From: Haliclystus octoradiatus
Taxonomy: Eukaryota > Cnidaria > Staurozoa > Stauromedusae > Haliclystidae
Length of the DNA stretch: 64,000 nucleotides
Assembly (NCBI GenBank): GCA_916610825.1
Contig: OU744450.1
Location: 4,304,578-4,368,577 of the forward strand
Direction of reading: 5' to 3'
Part shown: piece after piece, positions 11,601-20,400 of the stretch
Layout: each line of letters opens with the position of its first letter
Position numbering within the stretch: position 1 is the stretch's first letter
Made by a program: the position numbers and the translations under genes
The notes under the pieces: model-generated
Database searches by the model: none
Seen by the model: the letters and a program-made list of their open reading frames with translations, nothing else
Told to the model about the DNA's origin: nothing

Positions 11601-14600
11601 AGTTAGAATATTATTGAACATAAACAATATTATGTGATGCCACGGTAAAAAATTTAATAAAATCTTTCTGAAATCGGCCGAAATGAGGTCTTGAACGTCA
11701 TAGATGTATATCATAAATAGCAAATGTTTGTATGGAACGGATTGAGAGCTTGCCGCTTGCGCCAAGCTGTGCTTGACATTTGGATGTCGTGACTACGCTT
11801 GAGGAATTGTTTGACAATCCGACTCGACGCACACCTTTAATGCAGACCGACTTTTTTCTTTGTATAGTCCAGTGCTGAGTATTGTATACTGGTTGATTGT
11901 TCCACTGTTATTTATTGAGAGTCTCTTTGAATTGACTAATTAAATATGTGAAAAGTACTAGACAGTTGAAAAATGTTTTAATTAATGAAAATTGAGTAAT
12001 ACAGTGCTGCTTAAGTGCAAGTCAAAATTACCAACGGTTTTCATTGCATTTATCCGAATTTGCAGTTATCCGAAATTGTTCACCAAGGACTTGACCAGGA
12101 AATTGTTTAACGGGTTTCAAAGCCAGGTTGCAGATACGCGGGAATTTCACTTATCCGAATTGCACATAAGCTGGTTACATATTTATTTGATATGAATTCA
12201 GTACAAACAATTAGTGCCTATGCACAGATAGACTATACAAAGAAACGGTTTGAACTTTAACGCAGGATATACTTGTTGTGCATCTAATTTCCACTGTTTT
12301 TATCCTTGTAGGGTTTATGTTCCTTGCATTTATGTTTTAAACAAAATCGACCAAATTTCTATTGAGGTAAGATTTGTTTCAATTTAAAACTACATAGACT
12401 ACATAGATTCTTTTAAATTGTTGTATTGTTCTTTAAATAATAGATCAAAGATTACGAGTTTACTCCGTTGCTCTGAGTTTCCAGTAAAAACGCTCTTTAG
12501 ACGGTTTATTAACTATTATTACAGTGAAACCTGTATATAACGTTCAGCTACGAGAGGTAAATAAATTGACCACTATAGACATGTGGCCTTTATATACAGG
12601 TTTGATTCAATAGAAAATGCCATGTCAAGAGCGACCATTATAGACAGGTGGCCGCTGTATAGAGGTGACCGTTATAAAAGGTTTGACTGTATATTGTTCT
12701 TTAGATATTTATTTGAATTGTCTGTCATACTTGTTTTTAGGAATTGGATATCATTTACAAAATTCCACACTGTGTGCCAATTTCTGCCCATCACAAATGG
12801 AATTTTGACGATCTTCTGGAGAAAATGTGGGACTATCTTAATTTGCTTCGAATGTAAGTTAATTGTCATTGTTTGTTTGTAACTATATAGTCTAGTAGTG
12901 AAGCGAACCCGCTCCGCTGGGTGAAGTTTGAAAATAAAAAAAAATAGAAAATTTAATTGCTAGAATTTAGCCCAAATGATAAATAAGCAATAGAACTGAA
13001 GGTCAGTCGGGTGTGAAAGATATTGCGTGACAAACATGAGAATGTAACTCGTTCTCTCTATCGAGCCGCAAGAGAAATCCTACAAAAAAAAAATGCTTCG
13101 GGCCGTCAATTGAAGGAATATAAGGATATAAACATAAAACATGGCCTATGTTGCCGCAAAAAATTATAAGATACCCAGCGGAAAGTATGGATTTGATACG
13201 TTTGCCATGAGAAGCGTGAATCTCGAATACAGTAGATACAGACAGACATACATCGACGTTTATACAATCTATTTTAAGGAAGTTTAGAACAATTGAGCCA
13301 AAATTTTCCTTTTGTTGAATTTGTTTTAAATTTTCAGAATAGAATTTAGACGTTCAGAAATGAATGTTTCTGAAATAAAAATGGAATTTACTTGATTAAT
13401 TTTGTTGTCTACGGGGCTTTGAAGTCACCCTATTTTTCAGAGGAAAGACACCAAACGATTAAGGGTCACATATTTCAATGAAGCAACACAATCATTTGAG
13501 GATAAAAGAACTGTATTTGGGCTAAATTATAAGTTGTGAAATGAATCATAAATCTGAAAATGTTGGGCACAAAACTTCCCCTATATTTCTAACTATTCAA
13601 CATTTTTCAAACACTTCCCTTTCGAAATTTTTTTAATTTCATTTTGTTGATGTAAACGTATACTTTAAAGGTGATGATGGAAAAAGATGAGGATGCCAAT
13701 ATTATATTTTGAGTTCTTACAAAAAATGAACTCTTGCAGGAGATTTTATACTGCAGAAATGTTGCCATAGCAAGACCAGGAAAATGTAACAGTGTTGCCA
13801 CGCCAATATATGATATAAATAGATCTTAATGTCTTTCCCATCATGTATTAACAACTTAGCAAGTATCCTATGATCTGTCACGGTGTTTTGAAAAATGTAG
13901 GGTGTGGCGTTATTTCTTTTTCATAATGATGTCTTCTGTTCCAAACCTCCTCAAGTTAGTAATTGCAACGTTCAAGGTCTGACAAAAGTAGAAATCATGG
14001 AATTCTAGATTCCAGGGGACTAGAGCAAATTCAGAAGAAAATTGATATTTTTAATGATTCATTTGTCAAACATCAACGAAAATATTCATAAGAAAATTTT
14101 AAATTAAGTTAAATTAAATGTTAAGATTCCAGAAGACTGAACATTTTGTCGTGCCCTGGTAATGTGCCCTGGGAGTGTATTGTATATAATGTGTTGCTTT
14201 CGACGTAGACAAATGTGTTGTCTACACAATAGTATTGATGGAATATTTGTTAATTTATTTTAAGTTGAATTTTTGTTTTTATGTAGATTTACCAAACCCA
14301 AAGGCCAACTACCTGATTATGAATCTCCTGTTGTATTGGCTGGTCACCGAACTAGTGTCGAAGACTTCTGTAATAACATCCATAAAACTATCATGAAAGA
14401 ATTCAAATAGTAAGTTAGCAAATATATATGGTGTCAGTGCCTACAGTCAAACCTGTAATAGTGGTCACCTCTATACAGCGGCCACCTTTCTATAGTGGTC
14501 ACTTTTGCAATGTTTAAAATAATGTTTTCTATCTAATCAATCATGTATATAAAGGCCACCTCCGTATAGTGATTAATTTATCTAGCTCATTGGCTGCCTG

Positions 14601-15292
14601 CTAAGATATCATAGGTCCTCGGTGAAGCCAATTAAATCAAAACGATATTAAATCTGATTACTATTATTTACTGGTAGTCATTATTAAACAATAAATTTAT
14701 CACCCTCTCTGTCTAAATGTCTGATAAAAATTTCTTGATAAAAAATGAAGCTTAATTTTTCTATTCTTCTTGTTAGTGGAAATACTTTGTGCGGCTGCAT
14801 TCATTCAAATACAGAATCATATCGATGTATTTCTTGCAAGGACTGACTTGTGTCAGTCCAAATCAATTCGCATACGCAAAAACTCTTATACTGTACTCTC
14901 ATTTTGACGATTATCGATTTACGATTAGGTATTATTTTTACATGAATGTATAAATAAAATCCACTGATGATTCAGTTATTGCATCAAAAAGGCTATTTTT
15001 ACTTTTCTTTCAAAATTTAACATACTGGTAGGTGAAGGTCAGATATGTAAATTGACTTCCTGTAGTGACATGGTGACGGAAGTCCCATTCAGACAAGGCC
15101 GAAAAACCAAAAAAGCATATTAGTAGGATAACATGGTGCAGTGGTGTAATTTGTTTGTGAATTTATTTTCTCTGATTTAGTGCTCTGGTCTGGGGTTCAT
15201 CTGTGAAACATAATCCACAAAATGTTGGCAGAGAACATGTACTGCAGGACGAAGATGTTGTCCAAGTTGTGAAGAGGTATTATGAAAATTGA
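2675..15292 (+). CDS. DRG1: DRG1, developmentally regulated GTP-binding protein 1 (complete)
   Basis: DRG1 is a cytosolic TRAFAC-class Obg-family GTPase that works with DFRP1/ZC3H15 and associates with translating ribosomes. Coding exons: 2675-2716, 3317-3437, 3988-4131, 4414-4445, 4852-4921, 5402-5501, 10307-10376, 10738-10868, 12312-12366, 12741-12853, 14287-14409 and 15181-15292. These total 1113 nt, a 370-residue protein (human is 367). All introns are GT..AG and all phases agree. Visible motifs: the N-terminal helix ending [10 protein letters not shown], the P-loop GFPSVGKS (residues 70-77), a switch I/II region with [18 protein letters not shown] and [20 protein letters not shown], the NKID specificity motif in exon 9, [12 protein letters not shown] in exon 10, and a TGS domain from [12 protein letters not shown] to the end. 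Intron 6 is 4.8 kb because of a LINE insertion, yet both splice sites are intact. A possible polyadenylation signal is at about 15784. Orthology is clear from near-continuous similarity to animal DRG1. Confidence 0.97.
4998..5169. repeat. Pogo-like MITE copy (DRG1 intron 5)
   Basis: It runs from CAGTGAAACCTGTATATAA after a TA to an inverted end ACAGGTTTGGTTGTA. The interior repeats GACCACTATRGACAGGTGGCC, as in the other family members. It is slightly diverged at the right end. Confidence 0.8.
5698..5892. repeat. Palindromic MITE with T-rich inverted ends (DRG1 intron 6)
   Basis: The left arm CTGGCGTAATTTTTTTT followed by ATCTGGAAATTAT is mirrored by the right arm ATAATTTCCAGAT followed by AAAAATCACGCCA. 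The arms are about 35 bp and the total about 195 bp. No coding capacity. The superfamily is not identifiable from the ends alone. Confidence 0.7.
6328..9840 (+). mobile_element. Full-length L2/CR1-like non-LTR retrotransposon
   Basis: A roughly 3.5 kb LINE in sense orientation inside DRG1 intron 6. Its left limit is set by loss of similarity to copy B of the host repeat after CAATTACT. The right limit is a TTATT(ATT)n tail, preceded by AAAGCGCCATGAGCAATGTT and GCGCTATATAAAAACAATTT. This 3' end is typical of the L2/CR1 group, which primes on short 3' microsatellites rather than poly(A). It encodes one long intact ORF with endonuclease and reverse transcriptase. The intact ORF and the clean (ATT)n tail point to a young insertion. 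No long target-site duplication is visible, as expected for this group. Confidence 0.92.
6571..9714 (+). CDS. LINE ORF: AP endonuclease plus reverse transcriptase
   Basis: An uninterrupted ORF of about 1047 residues from the first ATG at 6571; the frame is open upstream to 6532 but without an ATG. Order: a basic N-terminal segment ([12 protein letters not shown]); an exonuclease-endonuclease-phosphatase domain with [14 protein letters not shown], a YRPPEG step, [20 protein letters not shown] and a terminal SDH; a linker; then reverse transcriptase with [39 protein letters not shown] and the catalytic YADD box. A C-terminal region containing [19 protein letters not shown] follows, typical of L2/CR1/Jockey-like proteins. 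It nicks the target and copies its own RNA onto the chromosome. No frameshift or premature stop is seen, so it could be active. It belongs to the transposon, not to DRG1. Confidence 0.95.
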   Translation: MVLLTYTREQLLLIRESQSFSIKLLGLNLDILVRKKKRKRGRRGGKKIVILRYLKAVRNHSKSCSASPLPTSRDNNNLIVVPITIYDKGPCFTYNTNFTASLINARSIINKAFIIKDFVVDQKVDLLCITETWLSPEGDDATIGEICPNGYSFIHNPTQTGRGGGVAILYKRSNRTIPRLYDHKFRSFECIDAMFKIHKAIRVIVIYRPPEGYAPTIFFDKFSTLLELITVCNDNLLIMGDFNFHINDLTDGNGRKFCTLLETFNLNQHVKVPTHNRGHTLDLIITRNEIDTLRINNIRTVEQPISDHKVICFNLNISKLANEKKIVLSRRLKDFNLDAFHQIINDSHLLDKNHPDNVDALVSNYDEVLCNIMDKLAPVKSHTIVIRPNAAWYSEEISIQKRKRRRLERKWRSTKADEHLSNYIEQCHNVNKLLSSAKEQYYSAVIRENSHDSKMLFRTIDKLLCKDKSRCYPPAENDQKLSDAFAEFFTTKVNIICNEVLTRKILCLCEPDIITNTSSSCFSSFSTVSKDDVLKLIRSSTIKACSLDPLPANIMQKCYVSLIPVFQRIINMSLTSGTMPNDLKTAMLFPSIKKINSDCENFQNFRPISNLKYVSKLIEKSVFVQLNDHLIKNNLYEQFQSAYKRLHSTETALLTVIDDILISLDKGDDVFLILLDLSAAFDTVNHSLLLSKLQQTFGITGMALQWFKSYLSGRMQFVCINECKSANDTLRVRVPQGSVLGPLLYTLYTSSLVEVIERPGIEYHLYADDTQLYFSFKAENIKEAKSRVEECIASVFQWMDLNELKLNKEKTEIIHIHSKHKLRIQPQSLLIGTDKIFTTTKSKNLGIYLDECMSYDYHISNICRSSFNHLRGLSKIRKFINKDSAAVAVHAFISSKLDHCNSLLYGLPQKRIKRLQFIQNTAARIVTGVRKYEHITPTLIELHWLPIKYRIDFKILLLVYKTLNGLSPKYLFNKIHYEKHARTLRSTNNALLHQPRARTKTYGDRAFSVCGPRLWNTVPLDIRRAASIDKFKKITKTYLFQKFLNDR
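10034..10210. repeat. Hairpin MITE with GGGTTACC ends
   Basis: Near-perfect palindrome. AAAGGGTTACCACAT and CATATTTACTAAAC on the left mirror GTTTAGTAAATATGAAT and ATGTGGTAACCCTTT on the right. The centre holds a second inverted pair (TTGGGAGACA / TGTCTCCCAA) that is shared with the hairpin at 19628-19814. It abuts copy A of the split repeat. Confidence 0.8.
10482..10662. repeat. hAT-like terminal fragment rich in AGTAACT
   Basis: It begins CAGGGATGTTTAAGTTACTT and continues with many short GTAACTAGTTACT-type repeats in both orientations until TTGTTACTTTTTC. Subterminal TAACTAGTTA repeats behind a CAGGGATG end are typical of hAT derivatives. No matching right terminus is seen, so the copy looks truncated. 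Confidence 0.5.
10884..11166. mobile_element. MITE with 30 bp perfect inverted repeats and a 9 bp target duplication
   Basis: The ends CAGAGCCATCTATTTACAAG..GAGTTGGGACA are perfectly inverted at 10884-10913 and 11137-11166. They are flanked by identical 9 bp copies of ATTCATTAT (10875-10883 and 11167-11175). A 9 bp duplication is the hallmark of Mutator-like (MULE) elements. The interior is non-coding. It sits 15 bp inside DRG1 intron 8, close to but not disrupting the GTAGGT donor at 10869. Confidence 0.85.
12002..12179. repeat. Pogo-like MITE, second family (copy 1)
   Basis: Ends CAGTGCTGCTTAAGTGCAAG and, inverted, TTGCACATAAGCTGGTTAC. The interior has repeated TTATCCGAATTG blocks. The copy at 54195-54364 has the same layout and ends with CACTGTA. 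The CAGTG..CACTG ends next to TA suggest a pogo/Tc1-type MITE distinct from the main family. Confidence 0.65.
12522..12689. repeat. Pogo-like MITE copy (DRG1 intron 9)
   Basis: TA, then CAGTGAAACCTGTATATAAC at the left and AAAGGTTTGACTG then TA at the right. The interior carries the family's repeated CTATAGACAGGTGGCC blocks. Confidence 0.85.
13972..14160. repeat. Copy of the GGTCCGACAAA / TTTGTCGGACC repeat family
   Basis: The left end GGTCTGACAAAAGTAG and the right end CATTTTGTCGTGCCCTGG are diverged inverted ends of a family whose best-defined member is 45905-47560. The interior shares AAATTCAGAAGAAAATT with the pieces near 30330 and 23640. Lies in DRG1 intron 10. Confidence 0.55.
14444..14590. 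repeat. Pogo-like MITE copy, right-truncated (DRG1 intron 11)
   Basis: It begins CAGTCAAACCTGTAATAGTG and keeps the GCGGCCACC and TATAGTGGTCACTTTTGCAA blocks. It fades near ATTTATCTAGCTCATTGGCT without the terminal ACAGGTTTCACTG. Confidence 0.7.
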
Positions 15293-15905
15293 TTAGCTTG
15301 TCAGCTACTGTGTTACCCTTACTCTGCATTTGACGAAGGTTTTAATAATAAGAAACAATTATCAAACAAGTTTGAGTGCAACATTGAGAATTATCAAGGT
15401 TCGATTAACTAACCATTAATGAATGAACTTCGAAAAATGTTGCCATTAATAATAATAATTATTATAATAAATCTTAATTACCCTTGCCCTCACTACTAGA
15501 GGTTTGCGAATCAGATCGATCCGATCCTACTGAATTTCAGGAAGCTTTAACAGTACTTGTAAGCGATAGCAAGCCAAATATTCCTTGTTAAGTGATGATA
15601 TGACAAAATATTATTCTTTTGTTTTTAGGGTGTGAATTATAATTGAAAGTTAATACTAAAGAGATAGAACAAAGCAAAGTCAATCATTATGAATATCATG
15701 TTTCATAAATTAACCATTTTCATTAATGGGAAATCATGAGTCAGCCAGTGTAATAGTAAAGACAATAACTAGCTTTATAAAAAAATAAAATAAATTGTTC
15801 ATAATTTTTTGTTGTTTTATGATGTGTGTGTATTCTTATTCAAAGCTTGTTGATGTGTATATATTCGTTTTCAAAAGAACTAATAATAAGTACAATTTAA
15901 TAATA

Positions 15906-16081
15906 CAGTCAAACCTGTTATAATGGTCACCTCTATACAGCGGCCACCTGTCTATAGTGGTCACTCTTTCAATGTCTAAAATAGTATTTTCTATGAATCA
16001 AACCTGTATATTGAGGCCACCGGTCTATAATGGTCAATTTATCTACCTCTCATAGCTGGCTGTTATATACAGGTTTCACTG
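15906..16081. repeat. Pogo-like MITE, best-preserved copy
   Basis: TA then CAGTCAAACCTGTTATAATG on the left; GTTATATACAGGTTTCACTG then TA on the right. About 176 bp with imperfect inverted ends. The interior has CACCTCTATACAGCGGCCAC, CTGTCTATAGTGGTCACT and AAATAGTATTTTCTAT. The CAGT..ACTG ends and TA flanks are typical of pogo-type Tc1/mariner derivatives. I used it as the reference for the family. Confidence 0.88.
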
Positions 16082-16686
16082 TATACCGGTTTCTGAATGT
16101 GAATCATTTGATTGGCTTGATTCCAAATTAGTAATTTAAATAGCACAGGTAAACAATGATGAATATTTCAAGTAAGTTGATGTATTCTTGGAATGCGACA
16201 ACCAGTTAAATTCGATATTGAAAAAAAAGCCTTGAAAAAACAGTAAACAGTTTGTTCAACAAAATACGAAATAAAATATATCAGCGTGTGATTAAAACAG
16301 CGGTTCTAATGATATATAATTCAAATCTCTCAGAAAACTGACAGAGAAATCAGCATAAGACTTGTCCACATACACATACACACAGACTTTTTCATTTACT
16401 GGTAAGGATTTAAATTTCTTTATGTAAGGGTATGTTTGTAAGGGAATTTGTTCAAGCATTTTGAAATCAGCAAACATAGTTCGCTGAAATTCATTTAAAA
16501 GTTAAAAAATAATTTGTATGTAGTAATCATTTTATTTTAAATACTGAGCAATACAACTCGTGAACATTAATAACACATCTAATAAGTGGAATACACTGAA
16601 ATTGAAAAGCCTAGCTACGCCGCTACAAAATAAGTTCATGAACATGTGAAATGTCACAATTATTATGATTAATTGAATTGAACTAT

Positions 16687-16840
16687 TCATGAATTTTCAA
16701 TTGTTTTGTGAATGTACGTGGAGTCTGCATATAATATGTTTATGAACTTATGCACAAAAGTTTCTTGTTTCTTTTCCGGGGATAAATCAACTTCAGTTGA
16801 CATGTGTACAATTTCACTTATGTAAAAACGGATTAAATAC
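16687..16840 (-). other. Partial copy of BCL7 exon 7, possible alternative last exon
   Basis: Bases 16763-16801 match 17621-17659 in BCL7 exon 7 with two differences over 39 bp, on the same strand. The frame is open and retained: exon 7 has STEVDSSPAKKQD and this copy has STEVDLSPEKKQE, continuing about 23 codons to a TGA at 16689-16687. Upstream an AAAG could act as a phase-0 acceptor, but it has no pyrimidine tract. It may be a spliced terminal exon or just a duplicated fragment. Confidence 0.35.
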
Positions 16841-17445
16841 TTTCTGCATCATATTTCAATGTTAGCTAACATCAAAAGCAAAATTTGCCCATTCTGTTCG
16901 AGATTGTTTATTTATGTTATTTATTTACGCTAAATTAATATTTTTACTATATACTATGTACATAATCATAGCTGTATTTGTATTTATTCAGTCCGTGATT
17001 TTTTGTTTGACGATGCCTCATCAGAAGCTGTTTCATCCTAAAGTAGAATACAACAATAAAATTACATATGAATATACACAATATACATATGAATTTCCTA
17101 ATCAGGGGTGGCCTCAGGATTTCCCCGACAAGGGGACTAATTCTCCCCAAAAGCAGGGCTATGAATAGGAAATATTTGAAACTGCTTGAAAAAGTAATAA
17201 ATTTTCTCTGACAGACAAAATTTTTTCCCCAATGAGGGGTTTGAGTGTCCCAAATAGAGGGGCTATAGTCCCTTCTGCCATCCATCCATGTTCTCAGTCA
17301 TTTCAAACCCAATTAATCGAATTGCATATCACCTGATGCAAATAGTTGTACATAACACTCTAACAGGCTTTTTTTTTTTATTTTCCCTTCACTTTGCGGC
17401 TTTTTGAAACCGCCATGCTACGACATGCTTTGTTGCGTCGCGTTT

Positions 17446-20400
17446 CTATTGTTTAATATTAAAATTAAAGAGTTCTCCGATTTGAATTTCATAAGCGGGA
17501 ATTGGACATAGGCGGGTTACACTGTACAACTTAAATATTATTACCTTTGTCGTAGATTCTATGTCATCATCATCTTTTGTGCGTTTCAAATCTTCTTTTG
17601 TTTCTTTAGCAACTGATTTATCTTGTTTCTTTGCCGGGGATGAATCAACTTCAGTTGACTTATCATCTTCTACTGTAGATTTATCATCAATTGTTTTGCA
17701 ACTATCATTTCCATCGTCTGTAGTATCAGATTTGCTTTTCACCTCTACTTTGGATTTTGTTTTGGGGGAATCCCCTTCAGTGGTACTTTTGGGGGAATCC
17801 CCTTCAGTGGTACTTTTGGGAGAATCCCCTTCAGTTGTATGTTTTGGCGAATCATCTTTAGTGATATTTTTTGGGGAATCCCCTTTAGTGGCACTTTCTT
17901 CCAACTCACTATCTTTGGAAGAACCTTCATCTTTCTTGTCTTCGTCTTTCGTCTTTGATGATTTTGTTTCCCAAATATCTGACATGGCGTTATCACCGTC
18001 TTGGTCATCTATAGCAGGATTATCATGTTGTACATTTGTTGGATGACTAAGAAATTCCGTGCTAGATTCATCTTTAGATTCCATCAACGTGTCTTTATCA
18101 AGTACTGAATTACTATCTTCATTTGTAATTCCATTGCCATCACTATAACAAAGATTTGATAACAAAAATCAAAGACAAACCAGAAAACAAAATTACTGTT
18201 TGATAAAATACAATAAAATTTTGACTTGAAATAACTTAGATCGTATTGAATCTGATTGACCATTTGATTTTTTGTTTTACAATTAAGTTTAAATCATAAT
18301 TAGAAATAAATTAATTATACATAGTATAAAAGTTAACTTAATAAAATAAAATTTCTTTCACTCTTGAAAATGGTCACAGATGATGGCCGGAAACGTCGAA
18401 TTTTACTAATAAAACATGGTCAAAATTAATTACTGTTGTCTTTGATTTTTGTTATCAAATGCTTTAAGAAGAAGCTACTCATCATATAACAAAGATGTTA
18501 CCACAATGATACAATAGTTGGACAATGGACATGAATAGTTTATGAAAAAATCAAACAGGCTAGTTAATGTTCATGAAATAGTTCATGAACCGTTTATGAA
18601 CTGCTTATTAAGGGGTTAATGAACGTTTGCAAAGTTCATGAACTGTACAAACATGTTTGCAGGGGGTAGTACCATTATTTTCCTAGAGGAATTGTTCTGT
18701 TCGTTGAAAGAACCGATGGAAAAGATCATTTTACGCGTGCGTTTTATAGCACCCGTGCCATCTTTCTAATACAAACCATGAAAGAACCCATTTTATTAAG
18801 GCCTGTCTGTTTGCATAGAACAGCTGTCAGACAACATCAAGTCATATCCAAATGATGATTAGATATGAGTTATGAACAGAGCCTTTTCATATCGGCCATG
18901 TTAGTGCTCCATAACAATATATTGAAATATACATTGGGGTCACAATCTTTTTAAAACACACCACCATGGAAGGAACTCATTGAAGAACCAGTGAAAAAGC
19001 TCTGTACATAATTATACACTTGTAAATATCAAAAACTTTTATAATTGAAAAATGTTATAATATATTCCAGGAATTTGATTGGTAGGTAATCAATATTGTA
19101 GGTCTACAGATAACGAAAAATGCACATGGTAGGCGATATATATTTGTAAAAGTCGATTGATTTTCGAATGATGTTCGAGTGATTTGATTGGCTTACTCCC
19201 ATGTTTGGATCACGCAAGCCAAAACAACTTAGACATCATGAGAGAAAAGACATCCAAAATTTCTAAATAATTGCAAATAAAAAAATTGCATTATTACCAT
19301 CGTTGATGATATATATTTCAGAGTACAGTATTATAATTCAGGGCATTCTTCTTCTTTGCATAATTTGTTTGGTTATGGTGGCAATTCCGAGACAAAAATG
19401 CCCTAAAAAACCGGCAAAAGCTTGCGACACAGCAGAAATGAAAAACAAGACAGATCAAAATCATAGCGTTCGAAAGAATCGAAAGTGTTTTGAAAGTAGA
19501 ACTGTGATTCGCAGAAAGGCAAAATATGACGAAGACGTGAAGATTTATAGGAGATAACTGATCTAATCAGTCAAATCATTTATGTTAAACTCGTTTAAAA
19601 TAAGAAAAATATGTTTTATTTCACAAAAGAGTTACTGCACGGCAACCTTGTGTTTGGGTTCTCTGATACCAACACTTAGGATATTGGGAGACACTCAAAA
19701 GCTGAAAAACACTTGCCCTACGGGCTCTTGTATTTCTGATGCTTTCTCGTGTCTCCCAACATCCCGCGTGTTGGTATCAGAGAACCCAAACACGGCTGCA
19801 GTGCAGTAACCCTTTAATATATATGCATACAGCGACTTACCTATCAATTGTGTTACTATCATCAATATCATTCTTAACATTTGATTCAGATTGTACAGAT
19901 ATATCTTCTCCTGAAATAGGAAGTACACTTTCAATAAATAAGATAAATTAATGTACCATAGAAGTAATGTAGACGGTGCCCGCCCTACCGAAGGCACCCA
20001 TACCACTCCTCTATTTCTAGATGAGTGGCTTTTTTCGGTGAGAGCAATGATTTTAAACGCTCTTTGTTGATCTCAGCCGCGACACTGCAGATCAATTTCA
20101 ACAGATTTCATAGCAGATAGGTCTCGATTGTCAATGCGCAACGATGTGCCGCAGCTACTCACAATGCAATTCCCTCTGGACCATTCCATCCGCCACCGAC
20201 TTCAGATGGTACTCATTTGATGTTTCAGAAAGGGTCAAGGCTGAGTTTACCTTTGGGAAATTTGAACCACAGTCGCTCAGATATGATCTGATCTGAAGTT
20301 CGGTTGCTCTGCCATCTGAGCTAATGCTCCTACTCGTGATCTGCAGTGAACTGTACCATAAAACAAAAATGAGGACCAGTCAAACATGTATATAACAGCC

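Larger units (their letters stand above)
15293..17445. other. Tail-to-tail intergenic space, DRG1 to BCL7
   Basis: It holds the DRG1 3' UTR (AATAAA-type signals around 15784-15790), one pogo-like MITE (15906-16081) and a possible extra BCL7 exon or exon copy (16687-16840). Around 16540-16720 there are scattered TTCATGAA motifs. A TTTTATT run near 17375 gives an AATAAA on the minus strand about 65 bp past the BCL7 stop. I see no other coding signal. Confidence 0.6.

Noticed and set aside
12890-12935. tRNA-like TCTAGTAGTGAAGCG..GGGTGAAG sequence
   Set aside because: Resembles an A box only; no B box and no cloverleaf.
16292-16477. 61-codon minus-strand frame near the BCL7 3' end considered as its last exon
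   Set aside because: No in-phase acceptor joined to 17545 and no similarity to BCL7 tails.
17561-18046. 161-codon plus-strand frame rich in Ser/Val
   Set aside because: It is the antisense of BCL7 exon 7, kept open by the 24 bp repeat; no independent support.
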